Part shown: positions 21,691 through 33,298 of the stretch, in pieces
How positions within the stretch are numbered: the first letter of the stretch is position 1
Layout of the letters: each line of letters begins with the position of its first letter
Assembly (NCBI GenBank): GCA_020055645.1
Contig: CM034547.1
Location: 66,560,884-66,624,883, forward strand
Source of the DNA: Tomocerus qinae
Taxonomy: Eukaryota; Arthropoda; Collembola; Entomobryomorpha; Tomoceridae
Direction of reading: 5' to 3'
Length of the DNA: 64,000 nucleotides
Notes under the pieces: generated by a model
Told to the model about the DNA's origin: nothing
Databases searched by the model: none
The model's input: the letters and a program-made list of their open reading frames with translations, nothing else
Translations under genes and position numbers: made by a program

Positions 21691-23759
21691 CAGGGCCGGG
21701 GAATTGGGGGGGCGACCGGGGCGACGGCACCGGGCATCAAGCTGTGGGGGGCATCAAAACGGACGGAAAAATGTTTTTTTTGCCATTTACAAGATATAAT
21801 AGTATCCCAAAGTAACTAATAGAAAATGATTTCTCGGAAACAATACAGAGACAGAGACCACTAATTGGTTTATTTCCATTGTGTTACTAATCACGTCATC
21901 CGATTTTTTTAAACATTGGACATAATTTGATTGTTTCTTTAGATTGGGAAACTATAGTACTAAACTTCACAGAAATAGTGAGACAGTATCTATAGATTAT
22001 TTAATATCGTTCCTTAAGGATCCCAAAAGCCTGTATTTACTTTCAGATTGGTACCGGAAAAAGCCTACATCAATTTTTTGTTTGGTGGACGAATAAGCAT
22101 AAATCCATTTTTTGTTTGGTGGACGAATAAGCCTAAATCCGTTTTTTGTTTGGTGGACGAATAAGCCTATATCCAATTTTCGTTTGGTGCAGGAAACAGC
22201 CTCTCCTCTTACAGCCTTACGTAAAGTTGTTGTGCATTATGCATTTCTATATTGCCGTGTTCCGTAAATACAGCTCTACTCAATTTTAAAATCGATGTTG
22301 ACCAATAATTGACACACCATAAGCATCATAAATTTTCTTGTGCATGGGGCAATTATACACCCTTTTTCTTTAATAAACTAATATTGAAAAACAATAGGTA
22401 CAAAATATTTTGCATGGAAACTTTCCTTAAAGTTTGGAAATAGTTTCAAAAAATTAAGCTTTTATAGATCTAGCTTATAATTCTCCAACTAACAACAAAA
22501 TTTGTAATTTTTAGTTTTTTTAAACCGTCTCAACTCTAACTGTCTCACTCCAAACCGTGGCAACCCAAACATTTTAAATCCAAACTGTCTCACTCCAAAC
22601 CGTCGCAACCCAAACATTTTAAATCCAAACTGTCTCACTCCAAACCGTCGCAACCTACATATTCTAAATCCAAACTGTCTAAACTCAAACATTCCCAATC
22701 CAAACCGTCTCAATCCGAATCGTCTCAATCCAAACCGTGTCAGTGTAATCAGTCTCAGTCTAAACCTTCTGAATCCAAACCGTCTCAGTCTAAACCGTCT
22801 GAATCAAAACCGTCTCAGTCTAAACCTTCTGAATCCAAACCGTCTCAGTCTAAACCTTCTGAATCAAAACCGTCTCAGTCTAAACCTTCTGAATCCAAAC
22901 CGTCTCAGTCTAAACCTTCTGAATCCAAACCGTCTCAATCCAAATATTCTCTATTCAAACCCAAACAGTCTTTATTTAAAATTTCTCGATTCAAACCGTC
23001 TCATCGCAAACCTTCTGAATCCAAACCGTCTCAATCTAAACCGCCTCAACCAAAACTTTGTCAATCCAAACCGTCTCAATCAAAACCGCCTCAACCCAAA
23101 CTTCCTCAATCCAAACCGTCTCAATCAAAACCGCCTCAACCCAAACTTCCTCAATCCAAACCGTCTCAATCAAAACCGCCTCAACCCAAAGTTTCTCAAT
23201 CAAAACCGTCTACAAACCGCCTCAACCCAAACTTTCTCATCCAAACCGTCTCAACCCTAACCATCTTATCCCAAACAGTCTTAATCCAAAAACGTGTCGA
23301 CTCAAACCGTCTCAAACGTCTTAATCAATTTGTCTCAACCTAGCCACTATCTACTCAAACCGTCTCAGCCCAACCAGTAACTCCCCAAACCGTCTCAACC
23401 CAGCTAGTATCTACCCAAACCGTCTCAGCCCAAGCAGTATCTCCCCAAACCTTCTCAACCCAACGAGTATCTACGTGAACGGTCTCAAACCAACCACTGT
23501 CTCCCCAAACCGTATCAACTCAACCAGTATCTACCCAAACCGTGTCAATCTAACTGCCTCATCTTAATCGTCTCAAACTTATAATGTCATTTTTAAATTT
23601 GGCATTTTATTCCTATTCTATTTTAGTATAATACTTTGTGTCACAAAAATATTTTTGCCCGTTCTACAATTTCAGGAATGACATTAAAGTTAGTAAAAGG
23701 GGGCTGGGGGGCATCAAAATAGCGTTTGCCCGGGCAGCATTGAAACCTCACCGGCCCTG
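21691..23759 (+). mobile_element. non-autonomous hAT element, copy A (2069 bp)
   Basis: Ends are CAGGGCCGG and CCGGCCCTG, a hAT-type terminal inverted repeat. The flanks carry a perfect 8-bp target duplication CTGCATCT (21683-21690 and 23760-23767). The sub-terminal regions are G-rich and share GGGGGGCATCAAAA near both ends. Inside is a roughly fourfold 37-bp repeat (TTTTTTGTTTGGTGGACGAA, about 22070-22200) and about 1.05 kb of 15-bp satellite. No transposase frame is present, so mobility would need a helper in trans. It differs from copy B by one T in a homopolymer as far as I can see. It lies about 330 bp downstream of the half pint stop codon. Confidence 0.93.
22520..23570 (+). repeat. 15-bp minisatellite inside hAT copy A
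   Basis: Variable tandem copies of CCAAACCGTCTCAAT and relatives (CTAAACCTTCTGAAT, CAAAACCGCCTCAACC) with a 15-bp period. The period is a multiple of three, so long repetitive open frames appear on both strands (22489-22728 minus, 23058-23324 plus). These are by-products of the repeat, not genes. Confidence 0.9.
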
Positions 23760-24086
23760 CTGCATCTTCACATATACAATCTAAAGCTACAAATGCTCTC
23801 AAATGTTCTACATTCAATTTACTCTATTCAATCAGACTGCTTCTTGACATTAATCACTACGCTACTTACATTTTCAGCGCTAAACTAGTTGCAAAATTTG
23901 TCACATATGCAACAAACTACTACATTTATCTCGCTTTCTATACAATTCATCGCATCAAATATATAAAAACGAAAAATGCAAAGCAAATGAGTAACAGTAC
24001 ATATTGCCTGGAGATATTGAAAATTGCCATACAAAATCAAAAATTAAATAAATAGCCACAAATTAGATCAAATGTTGGTAAAAAAT

Positions 24087-27000
24087 TTATCCGGATAGAT
24101 CATTGTTTTTGTACATTGGAAATTCGTAAATCTCGCAAACTACTCTTCGACCACCAAAAAATCGTCCATGTAATGAGTTTTTAGCCGCTTCCGCTTCTGC
24201 GAATACAACAAAATTAAAATGGATTATATGATTAGAATCATAAATGTTTACTTCCTTCTCTCAAAGACAACTGTAAAGGTTTTATCAACAATTTACCACT
24301 AGGATTGGAGAATTCCACAAATATCTTAACGACAACAGGCGCATCTAATTCTTCTGATTGCTTTTCTTCATATATAATTACACGCTCTACTGCTCCATAA
24401 CGATTGCATTCTTCTGTTATTTCATCCTGCAAAGTGTCATCCACATCTTCTGGAGATACCATATTTTTTAACACAATAACAGGCGAACTTTCATTTCGCA
24501 TTAATTTTTGCATGACTAAATGCCTTGCACTCTGGCCTTTGATAGAGACATTTTCTTGAGACGACAGACTGGTGTTTTCATTGTCCTCTGCTAATTTCTT
24601 TACAAGTTCTTCTCTCTGTTGGGAAACATTAAATACATAAATTTTAATATTTATACTTGAATGACTACGACTTACTTCCTTTATCTACATTAATAACTTT
24701 TATTTTGCGGAGGAATGCCTGCGTAGTTAATTATAGGTTATTTATTACACCAGGATGCAAATACTAAGAACATTGGTAGGAATAGTAGCAGTAAATATAT
24801 TATCAATAATATAAGCTAATATAAGAATTAATACATGTCCATCAATATTTACCGTTGCATCTGCAGGAGCTATGGAAAACGGAAGAGGTGGAGCTAAAGA
24901 TGTCGATGGCACCGACTGTGGCGTTACATTACTTAGTTCTGTCGGCATGGATGGCATCGTTATTGGAATACTTAAGGGCATTGGAGGCATTGTCATAGCA
25001 GGTAGAATAGTAGGAGGAGGTATGGCCGCCACAGGAGGAGTGTTGCTAATTCCTAAAATAATCAAAAAATCATAAAAAAAATTTCTTCATAGTTTGTTGC
25101 ATTAGAAGACCTATTAAGTAAACTGAAGTCTCACTAATTACTTTTTAATAAATATGCATGAATGTTTTGGTTAGAGGTGAACGAAATAGCTTCAAGATTT
25201 CAATTTCACAAGACCAGGGGTATGGAACGAAAAAACATTGCTGAACGGTGAAAGTACCAAACAATTTACTCTTTACAATTGCCTAATTAATTGCCATAAT
25301 GAAATCCCCAATTACAATATTCTAATAATAATAATAATATTGACCAAAATCGTAAGCTATAAATATATCACAGTCACAGTATACCGTAAATATCGATATA
25401 GTTCCGCCTATCGAAATAATTCCGCGTACGCGTATTTAAAAATTACCTGCTGAAGCTGTAATAGGTGGAACAAGGCCTCCTGATATGGTAGCAGGTATTG
25501 TTACAGGGAGGACTCCTACGCCAGGAATTGCAATGCCAGGTGGAGGTACATTCGATACAATAGGGGACCCAGATAATCCAATCGAACTACTAACAGAAAG
25601 AGAACCTAGTGTTGGAGCCACCTGGAAGATCAAAGTAAAGCATATTTTTCAGTGTTGGTTATTGCAGTTTATCCTAACATGGAAGGATTTCAGATGGGAA
25701 AGGTTTGGAAACATTGCATCAACACCATACAACAATAATGATTTATATGAAGCTATTTATAGATTTCAAAATAAAGCATAACTGTAAGTTTTTATATTCT
25801 GACTCAAAATATTCGGCATCTTGAGCCCAAACTTTAAAAACTGTTACTTTACCACAAGTCGTCAACAAAACGTCTCATCATTGAAAACCAACAGGATTCG
25901 TTGTTAATTTCTTGTGGATACACCATTTAGGCTTACATTAGTAATTAATAATGAATATAACAATTTCATGGTGTAATCGTAAACTATGACTATTCTCACC
26001 AAGCGAGGAGGAGAAACTATGGATGGAACAGGGGCGACAGGTAGAGGTAATGGTGCCATTCCAATTGACACAGGTGAAAGACCCGCTGCGGCCATTGACG
26101 ACGAGGCAGCTTCGTGTTTTGTCAGTCCTAGAGCTGCAGCTGTATTTGTAACGGCTTCCATTGCTTGGATTTTAGCAGTAGCAGCAGCGGCTGCCACTGC
26201 TGCTGCTGTTGGCATTTGACTTTGCCCAGGATTGGCTTGCTGTTAAACATTTTGTAAAATTAACAATAGAGCTATAATAATGCTTTAATATTAAAAATAA
26301 TTATATAAATTGGTTATTTAACAAGACAAAAATAATACCTGCAAAGCATTAGGAGGAGTAATGGCTTTCCCAACTCTAAGGTACTGACCACCAAGATCGA
26401 ACAGGTTCATTGAGGCGATGGCTTCTGCCGCTGACTGTGCTGTTTCGTATTCAATAAATCCATAGCCCCGATGTTTTCCTGGAGACGGGCCTGGAGCAAG
26501 TTTACAAGCCTTTATTTTTCCAAATGCTTCAAATACACTAAAAATGAGCAAAGTTATTTAAATTCTGACATAAGTCTTGATTGAAGCAATTTGCTTTAAA
26601 TTTTAACACGATAGGATCACACGAAAACTACTATGATATGAACAAAATATATAGAGGTATCCACTTTTAATACAAACCTTTTAATATCTTCTTCTGTTAA
26701 ATCTGGATGTATTGAAGCAACATAAATACGATGGTATGCCTTGGCCTCGTCCATTAGGTCATCGATGACTTGGTCCATATGGGAAAACTTTATTCTGGTA
26801 TCTCTGCCACACTAAAACAATGGTACGTCAGGATTATGTCAAAACTTTCAAAGTTATTCGGCACTGTAGACAGCAGGGCCGGGGAATTGGGGGGGCGACC
26901 GGGGCGACGGCACCGGGCATCAAGCTGTGGGGGGCATCAAAACGGACGGAAAAATGTTTTTTTTGCCATTTACAAGATATAATAGTATCCCAAAGTAACT

Positions 27001-30000
27001 AATAGAAAATGATTTCTCGGAAACAATACAGAGACAGAGACCACTAATTGGTTTATTTCCATTGTGTTACTAATCACGTCATCCGATTTTTTTAAACATT
27101 GGACATAATTTGATTGTTTCTTTAGATTGGGAAACTATAGTACTAAACTTCACAGAAATAGTGAGACAGTATCTATAGATTATTTAATATCGTTCCTTAA
27201 GGATCCCAAAAGCCTGTATTTACTTTCAGATTGGTACCGGAAAAAGCCTACATCAATTTTTTGTTTGGTGGACGAATAAGCATAAATCCATTTTTTGTTT
27301 GGTGGACGAATAAGCCTAAATCCGTTTTTTGTTTGGTGGACGAATAAGCCTATATCCAATTTTCGTTTGGTGCAGGAAACAGCCTCTCCTCTTACAGCCT
27401 TACGTAAAGTTGTTGTGCATTATGCATTTCTATATTGCCGTGTTCCGTAAATACAGCTCTACTCAATTTTAAAATCGATGTTGACCAATAATTGACACAC
27501 CATAAGCATCATAAATTTTCTTGTGCATGGGGCAATTATACACCCTTTTTCTTTAATAAACTAATATTGAAAAACAATAGGTACAAAATATTTTGCATGG
27601 AAACTTTCCTTAAAGTTTGGAAATAGTTTCAAAAAATTAAGCTTTTATAGATCTAGCTTATAATTCTCCAACTAACAACAAAATTTGTAATTTTTAGTTT
27701 TTTTTAAACCGTCTCAACTCTAACTGTCTCACTCCAAACCGTGGCAACCCAAACATTTTAAATCCAAACTGTCTCACTCCAAACCGTCGCAACCCAAACA
27801 TTTTAAATCCAAACTGTCTCACTCCAAACCGTCGCAACCTACATATTCTAAATCCAAACTGTCTAAACTCAAACATTCCCAATCCAAACCGTCTCAATCC
27901 GAATCGTCTCAATCCAAACCGTGTCAGTGTAATCAGTCTCAGTCTAAACCTTCTGAATCCAAACCGTCTCAGTCTAAACCGTCTGAATCAAAACCGTCTC
28001 AGTCTAAACCTTCTGAATCCAAACCGTCTCAGTCTAAACCTTCTGAATCAAAACCGTCTCAGTCTAAACCTTCTGAATCCAAACCGTCTCAGTCTAAACC
28101 TTCTGAATCCAAACCGTCTCAATCCAAATATTCTCTATTCAAACCCAAACAGTCTTTATTTAAAATTTCTCGATTCAAACCGTCTCATCGCAAACCTTCT
28201 GAATCCAAACCGTCTCAATCTAAACCGCCTCAACCAAAACTTTGTCAATCCAAACCGTCTCAATCAAAACCGCCTCAACCCAAACTTCCTCAATCCAAAC
28301 CGTCTCAATCAAAACCGCCTCAACCCAAACTTCCTCAATCCAAACCGTCTCAATCAAAACCGCCTCAACCCAAAGTTTCTCAATCAAAACCGTCTACAAA
28401 CCGCCTCAACCCAAACTTTCTCATCCAAACCGTCTCAACCCTAACCATCTTATCCCAAACAGTCTTAATCCAAAAACGTGTCGACTCAAACCGTCTCAAA
28501 CGTCTTAATCAATTTGTCTCAACCTAGCCACTATCTACTCAAACCGTCTCAGCCCAACCAGTAACTCCCCAAACCGTCTCAACCCAGCTAGTATCTACCC
28601 AAACCGTCTCAGCCCAAGCAGTATCTCCCCAAACCTTCTCAACCCAACGAGTATCTACGTGAACGGTCTCAAACCAACCACTGTCTCCCCAAACCGTATC
28701 AACTCAACCAGTATCTACCCAAACCGTGTCAATCTAACTGCCTCATCTTAATCGTCTCAAACTTATAATGTCATTTTTAAATTTGGCATTTTATTCCTAT
28801 TCTATTTTAGTATAATACTTTGTGTCACAAAAATATTTTTGCCCGTTCTACAATTTCAGGAATGACATTAAAGTTAGTAAAAGGGGGCTGGGGGGCATCA
28901 AAATAGCGTTTGCCCGGGCAGCATTGAAACCTCACCGGCCCTGGTAGACAGAATTGTTGTGTTACCTTGATGTTACGTCCTCCTATCATGACTCCGTTCA
29001 TCTGCTCCAATGCCAATTGTGCCGCCTCCGGGAGATCATATTCAACAAAGGCAAATCCTTTGTGTTTCTGTGCAACCGGATCCCAAGACATATTAATTGT
29101 CTTAATTGGTCCTGTTTTGCCAAATTCCATTCGTATTACAAATCCTAACCCCATAATACATTCAACAAAAGCGAAAATGTTATACTTATATAATACAGTT
29201 GTTGCATAACAGGCAAATTGCATAACCCCACAACTGTATCACGCGAAATAGTAAAGCGTAAGCCAAAGGACCACCTTATTAGTGAAAGTATATATTGTCC
29301 AGTATTCTTTTGTTGTTTATTAAACTCCAAAGAGAAACTACGAAAAGGAACTGCACAGAAAAAAATATAGAAGAGAAACTCAAAACCTAATTTTGAATAA
29401 TTAAATATCAAAAAAGAAATAATTGTCTGTAGTCTGTGTCAATTCTTACCGTGGCTGTGACTCTTACAAAATGCTTTTTGGTTGGCTGATGGGAGAGTTA
29501 CTTATTAACAAGGGGAGAAAGTGTGGCATTGCAGTCTTGCTTAAAAGTGAATAGAGCAAAGCAAAAAATATAACATATATAGTACGACTTCAGTCCAAAA
29601 TTAAATATCATCAAATTCTATAAAAAATACTATTTGCCATCACTAATAAAATACCAATCATTTAAAGCCATCAAGATTGGCATGTTCACAAAATTTTCAT
29701 ATCAAAAATGCAGCTAACGTAATAAAAACCACTTGAAATGTAGAAACACACATTTTGATCAGTTGATTTAGGCCTATGAATACGCAACAATGAATTATAT
29801 TAAAAATCGGTTTCTTACCAAAAGGAGCAAATGCTTGTCGAATAGTATCCTCGCGAAGTTCAAAACTAATGCTTCCAATGTAAACTCGGCACATGAGTAC
29901 CAATGCTTGATGCCTTTGTAGTGATTTGGCTTGCTAAAATATTTCCCAAAAATTAGCAATCAGTAAGGTTGAAGGTAAACACCCAATACATAATATAAAA

Positions 30001-30468
30001 ATAGAATGGTGATTTCATAACTTAAATATATTTCACCTGTTGTTGATGTGCAAGTGTTTGTTTCATAAGTACATATTTTATACTCTGCTCCATTGCATAT
30101 TTCTTCGCTCGTGCAATGTCATCTTGATCTCTTCTTTCAAGTTTAGGTAGAGCTACTCCAAGTATACTGGCAGCAACATCTCGCTTTGCTCCGGGTCCTG
30201 GTATAGATAACGTTAAATCAAGTTTTCAAATAGTGATTAGAATAACTTTACAGACTTTTCACAAAACACAAAAAATTATCGTGAATTGTTTCTGTCATCT
30301 GTAATGTAACGTACCTGCAAAAAGGGGTCCACTTTGATTTAAATCGGTGATGGGAATACGAAGGAATTCTGAAGGTGGCATGTCCTCAATTTTTTGTCGC
30401 TTTAGCAGAGGGTCGACATATATAGACGAGGGTCCAGCCAAATGGTTCATCATTGGAACACTGGCCAT
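24087..30468 (-). CDS. hfp: poly(U)-binding splicing factor half pint / PUF60
   Basis: Nuclear RNA-binding protein that helps U2AF recognise 3' splice sites and regulates alternative splicing. Eleven coding exons, in frame: 30468-30315, 30197-30037, 29933-29819, 29111-28966, 26811-26678, 26537-26339, 26239-26000, 25621-25447, 25052-24853, 24615-24297, 24196-24087 (650 aa). The conserved [10 protein letters not shown] and [11 protein letters not shown] helix precedes RRM1 (about 121-197, [20 protein letters not shown]). RRM2 is about 220-297 ([25 protein letters not shown]), followed by an Ala/Pro-rich linker and the C-terminal UHM (about 553-640) with its RFFGGRRVV motif and terminal DLSG. 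The RRM1-RRM2 linker ([12 protein letters not shown]) departs from the usual GRPSNMPQAQ. Intron 4 carries hAT copy B. A 9-nt in-frame microexon at 24676-24684 is possible. A non-coding 5' exon probably ends near 30687. Confidence 0.95.
24676..24684 (-). other. possible 9-nt microexon of half pint
   Basis: Between coding exons 9 and 10 of half pint the minus strand reads TAG|ATAAAGGAA|GTAAGT. It would add Ile-Lys-Glu in frame just before REELVKKL, where other PUF60 proteins have a charged helix (KKAHEKQQEELQKKL in fly). The upstream sequence is not pyrimidine-rich, which weakens the case. Confidence 0.25.
26874..28943 (+). mobile_element. non-autonomous hAT element, copy B (2070 bp), inside half pint intron 4
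   Basis: Same ends (CAGGGCCGG / CCGGCCCTG), same orientation and practically the same sequence as copy A, with one extra T in a run near 27700. It has its own perfect 8-bp target duplication GTAGACAG (26866-26873 and 28944-28951). It sits 22 bp inside the intron from the 5' splice site of exon 4 (28966). Removing the element and one duplication leaves an intron of about 76 bp, normal for this gene. No transposase is encoded. Confidence 0.95.
27704..28754 (+). repeat. 15-bp minisatellite inside hAT copy B
   Basis: Same array as in copy A, with the same order of repeat variants. The two arrays were therefore copied together and have had little time to change. Confidence 0.9.
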
Positions 30469-30482
30469 TGCAAATCCTTCAC

Positions 30483-31950
30483 CTGTAAACAATAATCAAG
30501 ACTTATAAACAATAAATTATGTAAGGGCAAGATCAATGTTGCACGATAGATCGCCTTGTAGTTAAATACATACAACATATGACACATTGACACAATTAAT
30601 ACATTCAATACTATATTTTATAGTTACCATTTTCCAAACCAAAAAAACAAAAACAAAAATTAATGAATCAAAACAAAACTTACTGTATCACAGCTGAAGC
30701 TGATCTGATACTCAGGACACAAGAATAGAACACAATGGATGATACAAGGTAGATTAGATATCGACTGGATTTTGAGCCCAAAAATGTTAACTAAATAATT
30801 CTTACACCGGCATCAAAACGGACCAGACCAAAAATTAATGTCTTCACTTATGACTTCCTTTTTAGAGTAGAATCTGTCGAATTACGTTTCAAACGCCGAC
30901 CGACACTGAAAAGATGCTGCTTTGCTGCGCTTGGAATTTAGTTCTTGTTTATGTTATGGATGCCGTGTGATATCAGGAGCGCGAGGTACGAGGATATTAA
31001 CTCTTTATGTACTGTACTTGTACTGTGGATAGATTGGCTTGGTTGCAGCTTGGATGGACTTTATCGAATGCCAACTTTTTTGTAGTGCTTAATCTGAATT
31101 TTCACAAAATCTCGGAAAACGTTAAAAATCGACCACCTCCGATTTTGATGAAAATGGGTGAAAAATCACAAATGCGATTCTAATAATGATTATGGAAACA
31201 ATATTCCAAAATAAAATTTTTGGGGACCTGGGGAAATTCGAAGATTTGGAAAGCGGGCAGAATTTTTGAAAATTTTCAACTTTTTATTTTCAAAAATTTT
31301 TACCCGGTTTTTCCTAACCGATTTACATGGTGTTAGGGTCCCTTAGATTTGCAAAAAGATTCCCTACAAGGTAGTATATTATAGGCCTTCTTGATATCTA
31401 GTCTGTGTTGGGCTGTGGTGGGGGGAATTATGTGTGATGACCGTGTAGAACACTACGAGTCGCACTCCGCTGCTTCAGCTAAACTGAATAGACGTCTTTC
31501 TATGTTGGCGACAGCTATCGTTTCGGCCCTGGACTAGGAGAGAAGATAAAGGTTTAAACACAGACGAGTTAACAGAGACAAAGTTGATCAGCTTATAGTT
31601 TAAATATTAACTAATTTTACACATCATCACCACATCATACAAACAGTCCAAGGCCTAGCTGTCGGCTGTCGCCAATAATATAGAAAGACGTCGACGTTTC
31701 CCACAATTCCAGGCTAACACAGACAGGTATTGAAGTCATTTCAATACCTATTCATGTTAATTTGGTGACCGGACACCATAACAGAACAAGGACTGGAGGT
31801 ATGCCGTATGTGTTGGGGTACATTATTGAAAGCATTTGTGGGAAACCTCTTTCTGTTGTTTTACAAAAATGACACATAATTTTAATTAGAGTCCCATCAC
31901 AAATAAATTAAATGTCCTATTATAATTTCTATGTAAAGAATATTGATTTT
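30483..31950. other. half pint 5' region and intergenic sequence
   Basis: Contains the first intron and probable non-coding first exon of half pint (splice donor GTAAGT on the minus strand near 30687). An AT-rich block near 31050-31350, with phrases such as GATTTTGATGAAAATGGGTG, may be an old repeat. No protein gene recognised. Confidence 0.45.
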
Positions 31951-31952
31951 TA

Positions 31953-32161
31953 TACGCCAACGCAAAGGCAAAAGCTCCTGACGCCCGGCACGGAACATTT
32001 CATAGCTTCGGTCCATGTAGTTGGCCACGTGACTGACTGGTTAAAAAAATTATCTGATTTAAGGACTACTTCCCTCTTAACCCTTTGAACACAGCTTCGC
32101 AACGGGCCGTTCACATAGTTGGTCAATCTATGAACGAAGCCGCTGCAACGCAAGGTTGGCG
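31953..32161. repeat. possible small MITE with 10-bp inverted ends
   Basis: The ends read ATACGCCAAC and its inverse, with partial inverted similarity inside (CTTCG..CCATGTAGTTGG). About 209 bp. I see no certain target duplication. The minus-strand open frame here (31950-32153) is probably a by-product. Confidence 0.4.
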
Positions 32162-33298
32162 TATTTAGGATGTAATGCGGGATTAACCAGGAATGAGAAT
32201 TTGGTGGTTTGGGGCAAGGAGATATGAGATAATATGAGCTGATGATTGTTACTTATGAATGAACCCTCAACTTTCTCGGCAATGCATTATGAGTAGGGAA
32301 ATCTCCCTGCGATGAGATAAGCGTTTTGGATAAGCGTACAGAAGCGTGTAGTAGCTTATTCGAAAGACCGCAAAAAGTACTAGGGCACTTGACAGCCCTT
32401 TTTTCCGATTTAAAATTAGAAATAGGAAAAAAGACACCATATTTCGCAGCTCAATATAAATTCGTAATCAATTTTTTTATTTTCAAAAAAAGATTAAAAA
32501 TACTTAAAATTTTTTTTTCAAAATTCCGGCCTTCAGGTGCCCTAGGCAAAAACTGGAACTTTCAGAATATAACTGTTTCAAAGCTATAAGTTGACCCTGT
32601 GACCTGTTCTCATCGCAGGCAAAAGGGGAAGCCACCCAAGTGCTTAGTTCTAACGACAGTGCAGTGTCAGGAGCTGTGCTTCAGGCCTCAACCATAGTAG
32701 GTTTGTGCAAAAACGCGAAAACATTTTATAACAATCACTTATGTAAATGTATGCATAGTGTCAAGTTCAGCTGCATTGCTTATATTATAGGTATACGCGT
32801 TTCGCCGATTCGGCGCGCCGTCATTCATACTCATGCAATGCAAATAGTTGTATCTTGTATTTCTATGTAGTACCGGTACTGAATCTGATATAATTTATTA
32901 TAAAAGTTAAATAGCACATGCACGCAGTTGGTAGTTGGTAGTATAGTGGTAGTATACGACAACAACGGTATACACGAGGACGAGGGCGAGGAGCTCAATC
33001 AATCAAGATCAATCCCAACAAATCTTTCTGAGAGGTGTCTGTCAGGTCAGACTTCTCCATTTTTTCAACTTTTTGGTAAGTAGTTTAGTTTGGATTTTTG
33101 TTGTTTTTCAAAATATTTTTTCGTTTGGGGAGGTTGGGATTTTCAAAGACTACACTTACACTGCAGGTGGTCATATGTCATAGATGATAGAATAGACAAT
33201 AGATTCTTAAGATTCAGATGTTTTCATTTGGTAATGGTATAGTTGAGTTTGATAGGGAATTAAACCGTTTTTTTATTATTAACAGGTTCTGTCGGACC
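32162..33298. other. 5' region of the BTB gene
   Basis: Probably contains the non-coding first exon, ending at a GTAAGT donor near 33074-33080. The second exon begins after TTATTATTAACAG at 33284. No other gene seen; the open frame at 32326-32589 shows no family signature. Confidence 0.5.

Noticed and set aside
22489-22728. Arg/Phe/Gly-rich minus-strand frame, repeated at 27694-27912
   Set aside because: It is the 15-bp satellite of the hAT elements read in frame. The identical pair exists because the whole element was duplicated.
23058-23324. Ser/Thr/Gln-rich plus-strand frame, repeated at 28242-28508
   Set aside because: Same cause: the satellite period is a multiple of three, so stops are absent by chance.
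25904-26219. Long plus-strand frame opposite the half pint Ala-rich exon
   Set aside because: Shadow of GC-rich coding sequence of half pint on the other strand.
21691-28943. Possibility that the two hAT copies are one copy duplicated by assembly error
   Set aside because: Each copy has its own perfect 8-bp target duplication and unique flanks, and they differ by a homopolymer base.
33218-33298. Upstream in-frame ATG of the BTB protein
   Set aside because: A strong acceptor (TTATTATTAACAG) at 33283 places this segment in an intron; ATG 33299 is the first codon after it.
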